Assembly: GCA_002900995.3 (NCBI GenBank) | Contig: CM035313.1 | Location: 3,038,001 to 3,102,000 of the forward strand | Length of the DNA: 64,000 nucleotides | Source of the DNA: Ganoderma boninense | Lineage: Eukaryota; Basidiomycota; Agaricomycetes; Polyporales; Polyporaceae | Direction: 5' to 3' | Part shown: positions 54,869 to 64,000 of the stretch, one piece after another | Numbering within the stretch: position 1 is the first letter of the stretch | How the letters are laid out: the number at the start of each line of letters is the position of its first letter | Notes under the pieces: model-generated | Seen by the model: only the letters and a program-made list of their open reading frames with translations | The model's database searches: none | Told to the model about the DNA's origin: nothing | Position numbers and translations under genes: made by a program

Positions 54869-56665
54869 ATGGCTGCCAGCGATCAGCGACCGTACCCGGT
54901 GAGCGACATGGCACGCCCGGCTCTTGACGCTACTTAGTGTCATCACTGACACACGTCAACAGGTGCCGTTGGCCGTCGGCGCGACGTCTGCTGGGTTACC
55001 GATATCCTTTTCTCAGGGCCCGTTCACCGGGAAGACAATCCGCACCGCCGTCACCGAGCTGCAGAAGGCCGACGCCGGACGAAAGTACGCATACGTATTC
55101 GCTTCTCGCTTGTGTCGTGGTCTAACGGCGGGGGTTTCAGGTATGCACGCAAAGACAAGCGGCCGCTCGATCCTCCTCCCGTCGTCCAGGTCCGCTTCTT
55201 CGAGGTGCTGAACCGAGGGATGCCAGCCCAGCAGGAAAGAGAAATTTTTGCGTACGAGTGGGTCTTCGGACATGTCGTTTTATCTTTATCGCCGTTTCGC
55301 CCTGGTCCTGACAGTGACCGCCTCGATGCCCTCAGTGATGCGCTCATCCTCGGTCTCGTGTGCCAGGTCGATCTCTACCCGATTCCCGACGGGGTGGCCC
55401 CTGAGGGCATCGCCACCCGGACTCACGGGAACAATCCGGTGGTCAGTGCCGTCATAAACCCCATCTCGAACAATACAATTCCGTATGGCAGTTTCCTGTC
55501 GAGAACTACTGCAACGCAGCCGTATCCTATGCTGATCCCTGCAATGTACGTGCCATCGACTACCACATCTATCTGCTAATCTTCGGGCTCGATCGTCAGT
55601 TACGGGTCGACTTCGGCGTCCATTGGTTCCGGACAGCGTCAGCAGCACGCAGAAGTAGGTTTGAGCCTCTTTCTCGATAACGTGGCTCTGTGCATTTTTC
55701 AGTCGCTGATCCTCCATGTTGTTCCTTGCCAGTGTTCTGGTTTCCAGCAACAGGCTGGTTCCTCGGCGGCAAACGTCGCCGGCCCTTCCACTCTCATGGT
55801 AGCATTGAATCCTCCTGGCGTCCACGCGCCGGCAGGCCCATCTGCACAGGTTTCCAACGATGTCATTGCGTACTACAGCAATCACGCCATCACCGAGCTA
55901 TCCAATTGCACGCAGGTTCTTGCAGGAGCTCGTGTTGCCAACGCGGTGACGTTAGAATACAATTCACGGCCGACACTGGCTTTCGTCTTCAACGTGCGGG
56001 AGTCCATCTTTTCGCTATCTATCTGTCATCCGCTGATCCGTTTCTTCCATTCCACAGGACCTCGCAGTCCAGCAAGAAGGTTCATACACTCTTCGCTACC
56101 GCGTTTTTAGTATCTTCGCGAAGACGACGGATACGTACGCAACGCCAGTCCTCGCCACCTGCTTCGGCGGCGTGTTCAAGATATGGTCGTCCAAGGCCTT
56201 CCCCGGCCTCGCCCCTTCAACGACTCTGACCAGGGTACGCCGTGTGTCCACGACTTCTTCTGCGCGCTCCGCTGACGACGCGATTGACGTTGGAACGTCG
56301 AACCTTACACGGCGGTTAACATTGGAACCGCTGTCCACGTCCACATATAGCGTCTCTCCTTGTACGGCACACACGTCAACATCCGCAGCGCCGACCGCAA
56401 GAAGAAGAAGCCGAGGACCGGCCATCCCAGCTCCCCAGAAACGAGTCCCCCAGCAGCAGGCAGCAGCTCGCACACCCAGGTCGCACGGCGAGCTCAGGCT
56501 CCGGGTCCGGCAGCTATTTCAGCGTCGCGCTGGGAGGCCGCGCTTCCCCTGCCGGACAGCGACCTCACTCTGGCGATTGGGCGGGGGTGCCCCAGTTCCG
56601 TGAAGCGAACAGCGGCGGGCCCTCTGGGAGTGGCCGGCGCAGCACTGGCAGGTCTTGATTGCTAG
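54869..56665 (+). CDS. velvet-domain transcription regulator
   Basis: Exon 1 begins MAASDQRPYP at 54869. The velvet domain then reads ISFSQGPFTGKTIRTAVTEL, KYARKDKRPLDPPPVVQVRF across the third exon, CQVDLYPIPDG and SFLSRTTATQPYPML. After a long insertion rich in Gln, Ser and Pro, the second half of the domain appears as LAVQQEGSYTLRYRVFSIFA and KAFPGLAPSTTLT. RPLDPPPVVQ and the Pro-Gly-Leu block are diagnostic of the VosA/VelB/VeA superfamily, whose NF-kappaB-like fold binds DNA and controls development and secondary metabolism. The C-terminus has a basic cluster (ADRKKKKPRTG), a likely nuclear signal, and ends at 56665. The split domain resembles VelB more than VosA, but this is inference. 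Confidence 0.85.
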
Positions 56666-57833
56666 AACATGGCATTAGGGCGGCCGGACATGTATAGAGA
56701 CCCCTCGTTTCGCACTTTCTTCTCAATAGGTTTGGTCATGCTGTCAAGCACCTCGAGCTCGCTGTCCTCTCATTTCCGTCTCGTATACAGTACACCACAG
56801 GAGCAGCGCACCTGACCGTTTTACGCTCGTTATTTCTTCTTCTGACATACACGCCTATGCACTCGAGCTCGGAACCACGATCCCGTCCTGCTATTCATGT
56901 TGCGGCGTGACTTTCGCATACGTCCTCTGTACAGTGTACTTATGCTTCCTGATGTACATGGACATCCTTCCGTTTGTTTTCCGTCGTCGTAGTTCTTGCG
57001 TTGCCTCCCGAACCTCTCCCTGCAGCTATTGATCATGTCCATAGTCCATAATAGACGAAAACGTATACACGGATGGAGGCTACTGGCACCCCTTTGCCCG
57101 CGGGGTGAATATCACTACCAGCACAGTTAACGGGTCACCCGGGCCCGTGAACTGACAGACCCATTTTACAGCATTTCCAGGGTCCAAAAATGTCGTCCAA
57201 TTGCGATTTTTTGCGTTGACAGCTGGCCAGTATACCGCAAAGGTGTCAAGTAAGTATGAACTTCAACCCCGCATGCTCCCTCAGCCCAGCCACCGAAGTT
57301 CGTGCATTTTCCGCCACCTGAAGCCTACACGGCCCCTTCTACAGACTACGCCCCACCATGTGCGGGGCGGGTAAGTGTCGGAAGAAAGCAGGTCGTCACG
57401 CACCACCCCGCTCGCGGTCCACTTACGCGACAAATCCCCGGTCGCCCTGTCGCGACGGCCCCCTTGGGCACACGTGGGCCGAGAACGCCTCGAGACTGCC
57501 AGCGCTGGCCAACTCCTCCGAGTCATCGCGTGCACACTCGACGACGCGGGTCATCGCGCTCGGAGATCATCGCCGTCGCCTATTCATGGAGACCGGCGCA
57601 CAGGTGCTTCGGCGGGGCTTCCACGGCCAAACCACTCGAGAAAGCTTCTGCCTTCGCGCGAAGAAGCGAGGCTAGCCCGTGCACACACGCCGATGCCCAG
57701 TCAGATGCGCCAGGGGAGGGGGAAGGGTTCCGCGGCGCGTGGTAGCAACGGAGATGGTATAAAAGCGAGCACGAAGGAAGGACAAGGAAGCGTCCACAGG
57801 TCCCGGCTGACTGACACAGGTATACGGCCAGAC
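56666..57833. other. intergenic, contains the esterase promoter
   Basis: No gene is recognised. GC-rich frames at 57302-57745 look protein-like only in length, not in composition. A TATA box lies near the right end. Confidence 0.45.
57758..57765 (+). promoter_or_regulatory. TATA box of the esterase gene
   Basis: TATAAAAG lies 76 nt upstream of the start codon of the secreted esterase. A strong TATA box fits a highly inducible secreted-enzyme gene. Confidence 0.6.
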
Positions 57834-59194
57834 ATGATCTCGCTCAAGGTTGCGCTGAGCTTTGGAGCGCTGCTGCCGCTCGTCCACCTCGCCGCTGGCC
57901 AGGCGTCGGAATGGGGCCAGTGTGGAGGCATTGGCTGGACCGGGGCCACAACTTGCGGTACGCATAAGCTCTTCGTCGACGTCACAGCACTTACCGACAG
58001 CCTTGTGCTGACTTGCAGTGTCTGGCACTGTGTGCACCGTCATCAACTCTTACTACTCTCAGTGCCTGCCTGGCTCTGTCACCCCCGCTCCCACATCGAC
58101 TACACCCGCCACGTCCGCGCCCCCCGGGACGACTTCGACGCCGACGGGCAGCGCACCCGGTGGGCTGAGCTCCATCCCCGCTTCGACGCTGTTCCAGATC
58201 AGTAACTTCGGCTCGAACCCAAACAACATCGGCATGTTCGTGTACAAGCCGAAGAACGTCGCAGCCAAGCCGCCTCTGATTGTGGCCAGCCACTGTACGT
58301 CGGGACCAATGCTGGGTGGAGCGAACTGACTGATCCGTGGGTGGGTCTTGGAAGACTGCTCTGGGACCGCACAGGCGTACTTCACCGGTTCCAAGTTCGC
58401 GCAGCTTGCCGAGACGTACGGCTACGTCGTTCTCTACCCCAACTCCGTGAGTAAAGAGGCCCCCGGCTGATAAAAATCGCACAAGGCACTCACCATGCTG
58501 CTACAGCCCCACTCCGGCACCTGCTGGGACGTCTCCTCGAACGCCACGCTGACCCACAACGGCGGCAGCGATCGCTCGGCATCGCGTCTGCGGCCAGATA
58601 CGCCATCGCCAACTGGGGCATCGACACGAACCGCGTCTTCGCTGTCGGCACCTCCTCCGGCGCGATGATGACGAGCGTCCTCGCTGGCGCATACCCCGAC
58701 ATCTTCAAGGCGGGCATCGTCGACTCGGGCGTGGCGGACGGCTGCTTCTCACTGCCCGGCCAGCCAGACGACAGCTGGAACTCGCAGTGCTCGCAGGGCC
58801 AGCTCGTCCTGACCGGCGAGGAGTGGGCGGGCCGCGTGTATGCGGCGTACCCGGGGTACACTGGGGCGCGCCCGAAGATGCAGGTCTGGCATGGGACTGC
58901 GTACGCACCTTTTGTCATTTGTCTTCGTGTTCGTGGGGTGAGAGGGTGACGCGTGGCACGGATCGCAGGGACACGACGCTCTTCCCGCAGAACTTCTACG
59001 AGGAGATCAAGCAGTGGACGACGGTGTTCGGGTACTCGAGCACGCCTATCTCGAACACGTCGGAGTCGTACCTCCCGAGCGGGTACTCGAACGCGACGTT
59101 CGGCCCCAACTTCCAGGCCATCCTTGCGCAGGGAGTCGGCCACACCGTCCCTCTGTTCGAGCAGCAGTACCTCCAGTTCCTCGGGATCGCATGA
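57834..59194 (+). CDS. secreted CBM1-linked carbohydrate esterase family 1 (acetylxylan esterase-like)
   Basis: The ATG at 57834 starts a signal peptide (SLKVALSFGALLPLVHLAAG). A family-1 cellulose-binding module follows directly (EWGQCGGIGWTGATTC, spliced to VSGTVCTVINSYYSQCLPG) with four Cys and aromatic binding residues. A Thr/Ser/Pro linker leads to the PHB-depolymerase-type alpha/beta-hydrolase: FVYKPKNVAAKPPLIVASHY, HSGTCWDVSS, the nucleophile elbow FAVGTSSGAMM, and a C-terminal GVGHTVPLFEQQ with the catalytic His. Four introns are seen with GT-AG borders. A one-base frame discontinuity lies at about 58569-58575, just before LGIASAARYAIANW. The enzyme would deacetylate xylan or release feruloyl esters outside the cell, tethered to cellulose, in plant-wall decay. 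Confidence 0.85.
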
Positions 59195-59531
59195 AGGGTC
59201 GCTGTGAGCGGGTTTGTCGGATTAGAGCAGAGGATTACGCTGGCTCTGTTGTACGTTTTAATGAGTTGGCTTTCGAGCTGAAACATAGCATAAACCGAGC
59301 GAGAATGGAGGGCTTAAACTGGAGCGAAATCAAGAGTGGAGTCGCAGTGGGGAGGAAGTTGGCAGCGGCATTTGAAGAGAGGCCTACAACCGGCAATCTC
59401 CGTTGTGCGTCATACCTGCGCAAAGGCGCCTCTCCCGGATTTGCGCTCTCGCCTCGAGCTTGCTCAGCATCCTCCACCACCTCCTCGTTTTCCGTGGACG
59501 ACGCTGAGCATCTCGAGCTCATTGACTCCCT
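59195..59531. other. intergenic
   Basis: Terminator side of the esterase and promoter of the next gene. Nothing else is recognised. Confidence 0.5.
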
Positions 59532-61652
59532 ATGGACCATTTGATTTCCAAGCTACAAGCTCAGGCCAGAGCTCATCCCACCCACCCGATCCTGCAGCGC
59601 ATTCTTCCACAATTTCTCGACCTCCTCAATGGCGTGCACCCCGACTCTCCAGACGTCAACCACAGATATGACGAGCTACACCGTGATCTAGGTATGTTGG
59701 CCACTGAAGGCTATTGGAATCCATCCAGGCAGGACGACGATGCCCTTCGTGCCTTGAAGAGGAGGCTTGGCTTATTGCAAGATGATCTCTCCGAAAGCCT
59801 TCCCGCCGACGCACTCATTGACGATACTCATCCCAAGCCCCTGCGGAGAACATCTTCTCAAGATATCAGGAATCACACCTCAGAATCGACCATCAACCCA
59901 CCCACCTCGTCAACACCTCTACTGCCCGTATCCACCGCCTCACCAACAGTCCTTCCAATCGAGTTGGTCCAGATCCTGAACCAGACTTTCTTCCTCCACC
60001 TGTTGGCCACAGATCCCCAGCGAGTACTTCCCCCTGGAAAGTCGCTTCTTTCCATGATGTCCAAACCCCGGTCAAATTCGCTCGTATCCGACGAGAGCCA
60101 AGCCAAGCTGGAGGAGCGCGTGAAGGATATGGTCTACAGCACGTTCTGGAAGGAGGTGTGATTTTTTTTCACTTCTCGCAAGCTTTCGATAACACTTCTC
60201 CTCTTGACTCGAATGCAGGCGTTCGAGTCGCTCTCAAGCACCTCTCCAGATAAGCAACTGCCGCGTCTTCGCCGCCTGTACGAGGATCTCCTCACTGCTA
60301 TTCAGCCCCTTCTTCCCCAGAATCATCCTATTCTAGTCACCCTATCTCTCCCTCTATCTCCGACGTCAGCACCGCTGCGGTCTGCGGCAATACACCTGCG
60401 CGAAATCCTTGCCGCCCTACGCGCACGCGCATCTCCTGTGCGAGACGCGCATATAGACACCCTTCTCCGAGCCCTAGACGAACTGAACGAATTCGCAGCC
60501 GTGGAAGATCTCGCCCGGCTTATCGTTAGCACTACACGTTCAATCCTAGAACTGGCAGACGTCATGAAAGAAGACTTGTCCCAATTCGTGCTGGGGTCTA
60601 TGGAAGAGCGTGAGTTGAAGGCGGTGATAACCCAACAGGCCATGCTCCGTGAGAAGGCTCTCATCCTGCAGCTCTGGCCTCCGAGCAGCGTCGAGCCGAT
60701 ATGGAAAACCTGGCTGGATGAGTTGGACGTGTCTGCATTCCCTGGGGTGGAAACCGTACGGCCAACATCCCGTCGTTGGGCGTATCGGCTTGTGCAAGCC
60801 CTCGGAACAAACTCTGCCGTAGCTTGTCCCCTTCCCTCCGCCCGCATCCCGGGCACCGACGCCCTCGGTCCCCCAGAGCCGGAACCTGAACTGGCCGAAG
60901 CTTCGCCTAACACGCTTCCTCCTCCCGTCTTCGTCACCACCCCCGCACTGCTCACCGTGCAGAACCACCTCCAAGCGCTCGTCATCGCCGCGTCCCTGCG
61001 TTCGCTCGTCCGCCTGCCTTCCCCACCCGCCGCTGCCAGCACTGGGGACCGCTCGTCGGACTTCATGGAGCGTATCTGGACGCTCCTCAAGGCGTCCGCC
61101 GACGAGGAGCCCGGTGCTGAGGGCACGAAGATTGTCAACCTTGCGGACGAGGTGGTGCGCGTCCGGCGTGCGTGCGCGGAGGAATCCGGCGGGCCTGGCC
61201 CCGACGGGGAGGAGGAGGAGGCGCGGCTGCGCGCGGCGGTCGACCGCACGCTGCAGGCGCGTGACCCGGTCTTTATCCTCCTCCAGAGGCGCCTCCTGCA
61301 CGGACTTGCGACGTGGTTGGTGTCCGCGACGGAGGCGGAGGCGGCGTCGCACCCGATCCACATGCAGACAGGCAGAGAACGCCCGGTCAAGCGGCCGCGG
61401 CTGAATCTGGGGCTGGAGTCGAGCGGCGCGGCCTTGGATTGGGAACGCAGGCGTGGGGCCCCGGCGGTGATCAAGGGCTTCGAGGACGCGGTGCTCGTGC
61501 GGGAGGTGCAGGAGACGTTCCGGAAGGTCGGTGCTGTGGTGGACTGGACGGACCGGATATGGCAGGACTTGGTCGAGAGTGGGGAGATTGGAGGTGCGTC
61601 GGGGGATGATGGGGAGACGAGGGACGATGGTGGCGGACCAGAAGAGGCCTAG
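59532..61652 (+). CDS. Tcp11-like protein
   Basis: Two exons (59532-60155 and 60219-61652), joined by a 63-nt intron, encode 685 residues in frame. The N-terminal part is helical (HPILQRILPQFLDLLNG) with a Ser/Thr/Pro linker. The middle has long amphipathic helices (REILAALRARASPVRDAHID, VMKEDLSQFVLGSMEERELK, then QQAMLREKALILQLW). This spacing, with an Asp-Leu-x-x-Phe motif and a following Leu-x-x-Trp, resembles the T-complex 11 family, whose yeast member Sok1 acts in cAMP/PKA-related signalling. The C-terminus is acidic. Family assignment is by pattern only and moderately sure; the gene itself is well supported. Confidence 0.6.
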
Positions 61653-61848
61653 GATGGGAGACCACGATATTTACTGTACTTATGAGACGCCTAGCCACTT
61701 CAGCGGACCAGGTCTGTATTTTAGCATTGACAATACATGAGGAATTCTGTTGCCTTAATTGTGCGCCGGAAGGCTGGCGTCTCTGGGCACGACCGTGGCT
61801 CTCCTCGAGCGCTCTATTCAGAACTTACTCCCATCCTTCATCTGCCCC

Positions 61849-64000
61849 ATGAAGCTTCGCTGCCTGGCCAATGTAACACCCCATCTTCTTGATCTCGAGT
61901 TTGACGACGACTCGTACGACCGCCTCACCGCCGGGGACGTCATCGATAAGGCTCTCCAGGCGTGTCGAGCTTCCTACCATGAAGCAGCGGACGATATACT
62001 GCCCCTCCAGGAGCCGCGGCCGATGTATTATCGACTTCATTATATAACTGACCCGGTAGGTTCAAGACAGACCTCATGGGACGGGAAGATCTGGCTAACG
62101 GTTCAAGTTCGAATTGGTTCCAGGCGGCGGCGTTCAAGTTGGACGAGGCGGAGGCGGGGAATTACGACTTTCGTCAGGGCCAGGCTGAGGCTGACCTCCA
62201 CAAGCAAGCGTGTGGCTGGTATAGAACATCGGGTCAATGTCTGCAGTCCAAGCACGTAGACCCCACTGCCCTCCTCAAGTCCGAACCTATGCCGGAGGCT
62301 CGGATCGTACGGTGGTATTTCGTCGTGGCCGGTACGTATTTATTATCGGTGCTCCCGCCGACACCCTCTGATCCATACTTTCCTCTCCAGATTCCGTGTA
62401 CGCCGACCGTTGCACCTGCGGCTCTATCTATGTGCTACGACCGAAACAGCGTTGCCTTGACCAGCGTGAGTCTGAGTCGTCTCCCGAAGGATCGTCATGT
62501 GCGTAGTAATCAGCTGGCATTTCGACCGTTAGGGCGTGCCGCGTACGAAGAGGAAGTGCTCGAAGTGCTGCGCGAACATGGGGACACGAGCACTACTACG
62601 TCCAGCGATCTGGCGAGGTATGAGGCCGACGACTCTACGACGGAAACCACTGTCGCCATTGGTCACCGCCCCACCGGGTCGTGGGCGCTAGACCCCTCCC
62701 TTTACTCGGCAGCCTTCGCACGCGCGGTGAACGACCTTGAACACCTCGAAGATGTCGTGATCGAGACACCTATATTATCGGACCGCCTCCAACGGTACGA
62801 CTCGGATCAGCGGCTCCGCGACATGGGCGAGGGAGAGGTGTGGGACAGGTGCTTGGAGGAGCCGTTCGATATGATCAGATGGATCTCGATGCTATCCGAC
62901 GTCGCTGACGAGTTGAACTTCAAGCAGGAGCGGAACTTGAAGTCGAACGAACGCATCCACGGGCTTCTTGAGAAGTTCTTCGACGGCTCTCCCCTCACGC
63001 TGCACGACATGGGCTCTGATACCGAGATGGATATGACAGGGGAATGCATGACAGCGCACGGCCTCGCCGCGATCTGGTTTGTTTTCGACAGCAAGCTTTG
63101 GGATGATACTGGAGCGGCGCCGGAACTCCAAGCCGTGCGCGCGATACAACGCAGGATTATGGACCCACGGGTAACTACAACAATAGTCGTTTCTATGTAA
63201 TGGTCTTCTAACGTCTTTATTCTAACAGTACGACTATGTTCGTGCGGTGACTGCCTGTCCCTGTCTGGTTATGGGCATGTCGGGTAGTGATGTGGTGTGG
63301 TACGCGGTCTACTTCACTGACGGGCTGTACGCCACGCGACTCTGCAGAATTCGTCTGGACGCCGGCGGGTCGGAGCGCGCGGTGGAGGCGGAAGAGAATG
63401 AGAACAGGGCCAAGTTCCAGGTCATCCGAACCCTCGGCCGGGCGCTGCGAGAGTACTACGCCAACCTCCACACCGGTTGCACCTACCGCCACACGCCTCA
63501 ACTCCTGCCCCAGCCCACCTCCATCATCTCCCAGCACCGTTCTGGCACTGCGTCCGTTTCCGACCTCGAGTCTCTTCATCTCATCTTTCTCGACCAAGTC
63601 TCCAGCGGCAACAAATTCAATTCGCACCACGCGCTCTTCACAGGCACCATCCAGCGCAGGGGCGAACTGATGCGCACGCCGGTCTATATCAAGTTCGTGG
63701 CGTCCTACGGCAAGGACGCGCACTCCTTCCTCGCGTCTCATGTCCCCCCCTTGGCGCCGCAGATCCTGTTCTACGGCGAAGTCGCGTCTCGCCTGACGAT
63801 GATCGTCATGGAGGATTTGAAAGCGGTGCCCATCCACCACCAGTCTGTCTTGGAAAACGACCGCCTCCGCAGCCTCATCCAACCGAAGGCCGAGGAAGTG
63901 CTTAATGTCTTACATGCAGGCGGCTTCGTGCATGGAGACGTCCGCTCGCCGAACCTGCTGATGCACCCCACCACGGGACGCGTTTGCATCGTCGACTTTG
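61849..64000 (+). CDS. kinase-like protein with a novel N-terminal region (runs off the window)
   Basis: The likely start is the ATG at 61849 (MKLRCLANVTPHLLDLEFDD). Several exons follow with a region of unknown family (YEEEVLEVLREHGD, WALDPSLYSAAFARAVNDLE, CLEEPFDMIRWISMLSDVAD). The last exon in the window, from about 63228, contains a kinase-like core: YIKFVASYGKDAHSFLASH, ILFYGEVASRLTMIVMEDLK as the hinge, and the catalytic-loop equivalent LHAGGFVHGDVRSPNLL, then VCIVDF at the window end. The loop HGDVRSPN keeps Asp and Asn but has Gly for the usual Arg, so phosphotransferase activity may be atypical, as in aminoglycoside-kinase-like families. The 3' end is outside the window. Confidence 0.65.

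Noticed and set aside
57302..58205. GC-rich plus-strand ORFs across the esterase promoter and first exons
   Set aside because: They are out of frame with the signal peptide and CBM1, run through real splice sites and lack motifs.
60323..61474. 383-codon minus-strand ORF
   Set aside because: It is the antisense shadow of the Tcp11-like gene, whose plus frame has a clear exon structure and helical composition.

Overview
The window is nuclear DNA of a filamentous basidiomycete, most likely a wood-decaying agaricomycete. Its genes carry many short GT-AG introns of about 45-85 nt, and they include a velvet regulator, a fungal OPT transporter, a basidiomycete-type P450, a chromodomain Ty3 retrotransposon and a secreted CBM1-bearing esterase. 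No tRNA, rRNA or CRISPR array was recognised.

Layout. A cytochrome P450 gene lies on the minus strand (1682-4195). An intact-ended Ty3/Gypsy element follows (5189-15205; 393-bp LTRs that look identical, TTTGG target duplication). Its pol is interrupted by a 459-bp solo LTR of a second retrotransposon (11862-12320; GTCCA duplication). From 15.3 to 25.6 kb come a METTL7-like methyltransferase, a small coiled-coil ORF, a decayed F-box relic, a lactonase-like metallo-beta-lactamase (MBL), an F-box/LRR-type gene and a second MBL-fold gene. From 26.5 to 38 kb lie a Ser-rich membrane-anchored surface protein, a P5B ATPase (YPK9/ATP13A2 type), the SNARE Bos1, a METTL21-type lysine methyltransferase and the ribosome-biogenesis protein Rrp17/Nop25. 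From 39.7 to 53.7 kb lie an OPT transporter, the cohesion factor Dcc1, a WD40 gene directly behind an F-box-like gene, a DUF262 protein and a NIPA-type magnesium transporter. From 54.8 kb to the end come a velvet protein, a CBM1-CE1 esterase, a Tcp11-like protein and a kinase-like gene that leaves the window.

How they relate. There is no obvious biosynthetic cluster. This is ordinary mixed housekeeping (ER-Golgi fusion, ribosome biogenesis, cohesion, ion and polyamine transport) with lineage-variable F-box, MBL and P450 genes around the retrotransposon. Several otherwise conserved genes show single-base frame breaks, most simply read as consensus indels in GC-rich runs. The most unusual structures are the composite retrotransposon with an RGG-rich tail after its chromodomain, the microexons in the P450 and DUF262 genes, and a possible F-box/WD40 fusion.
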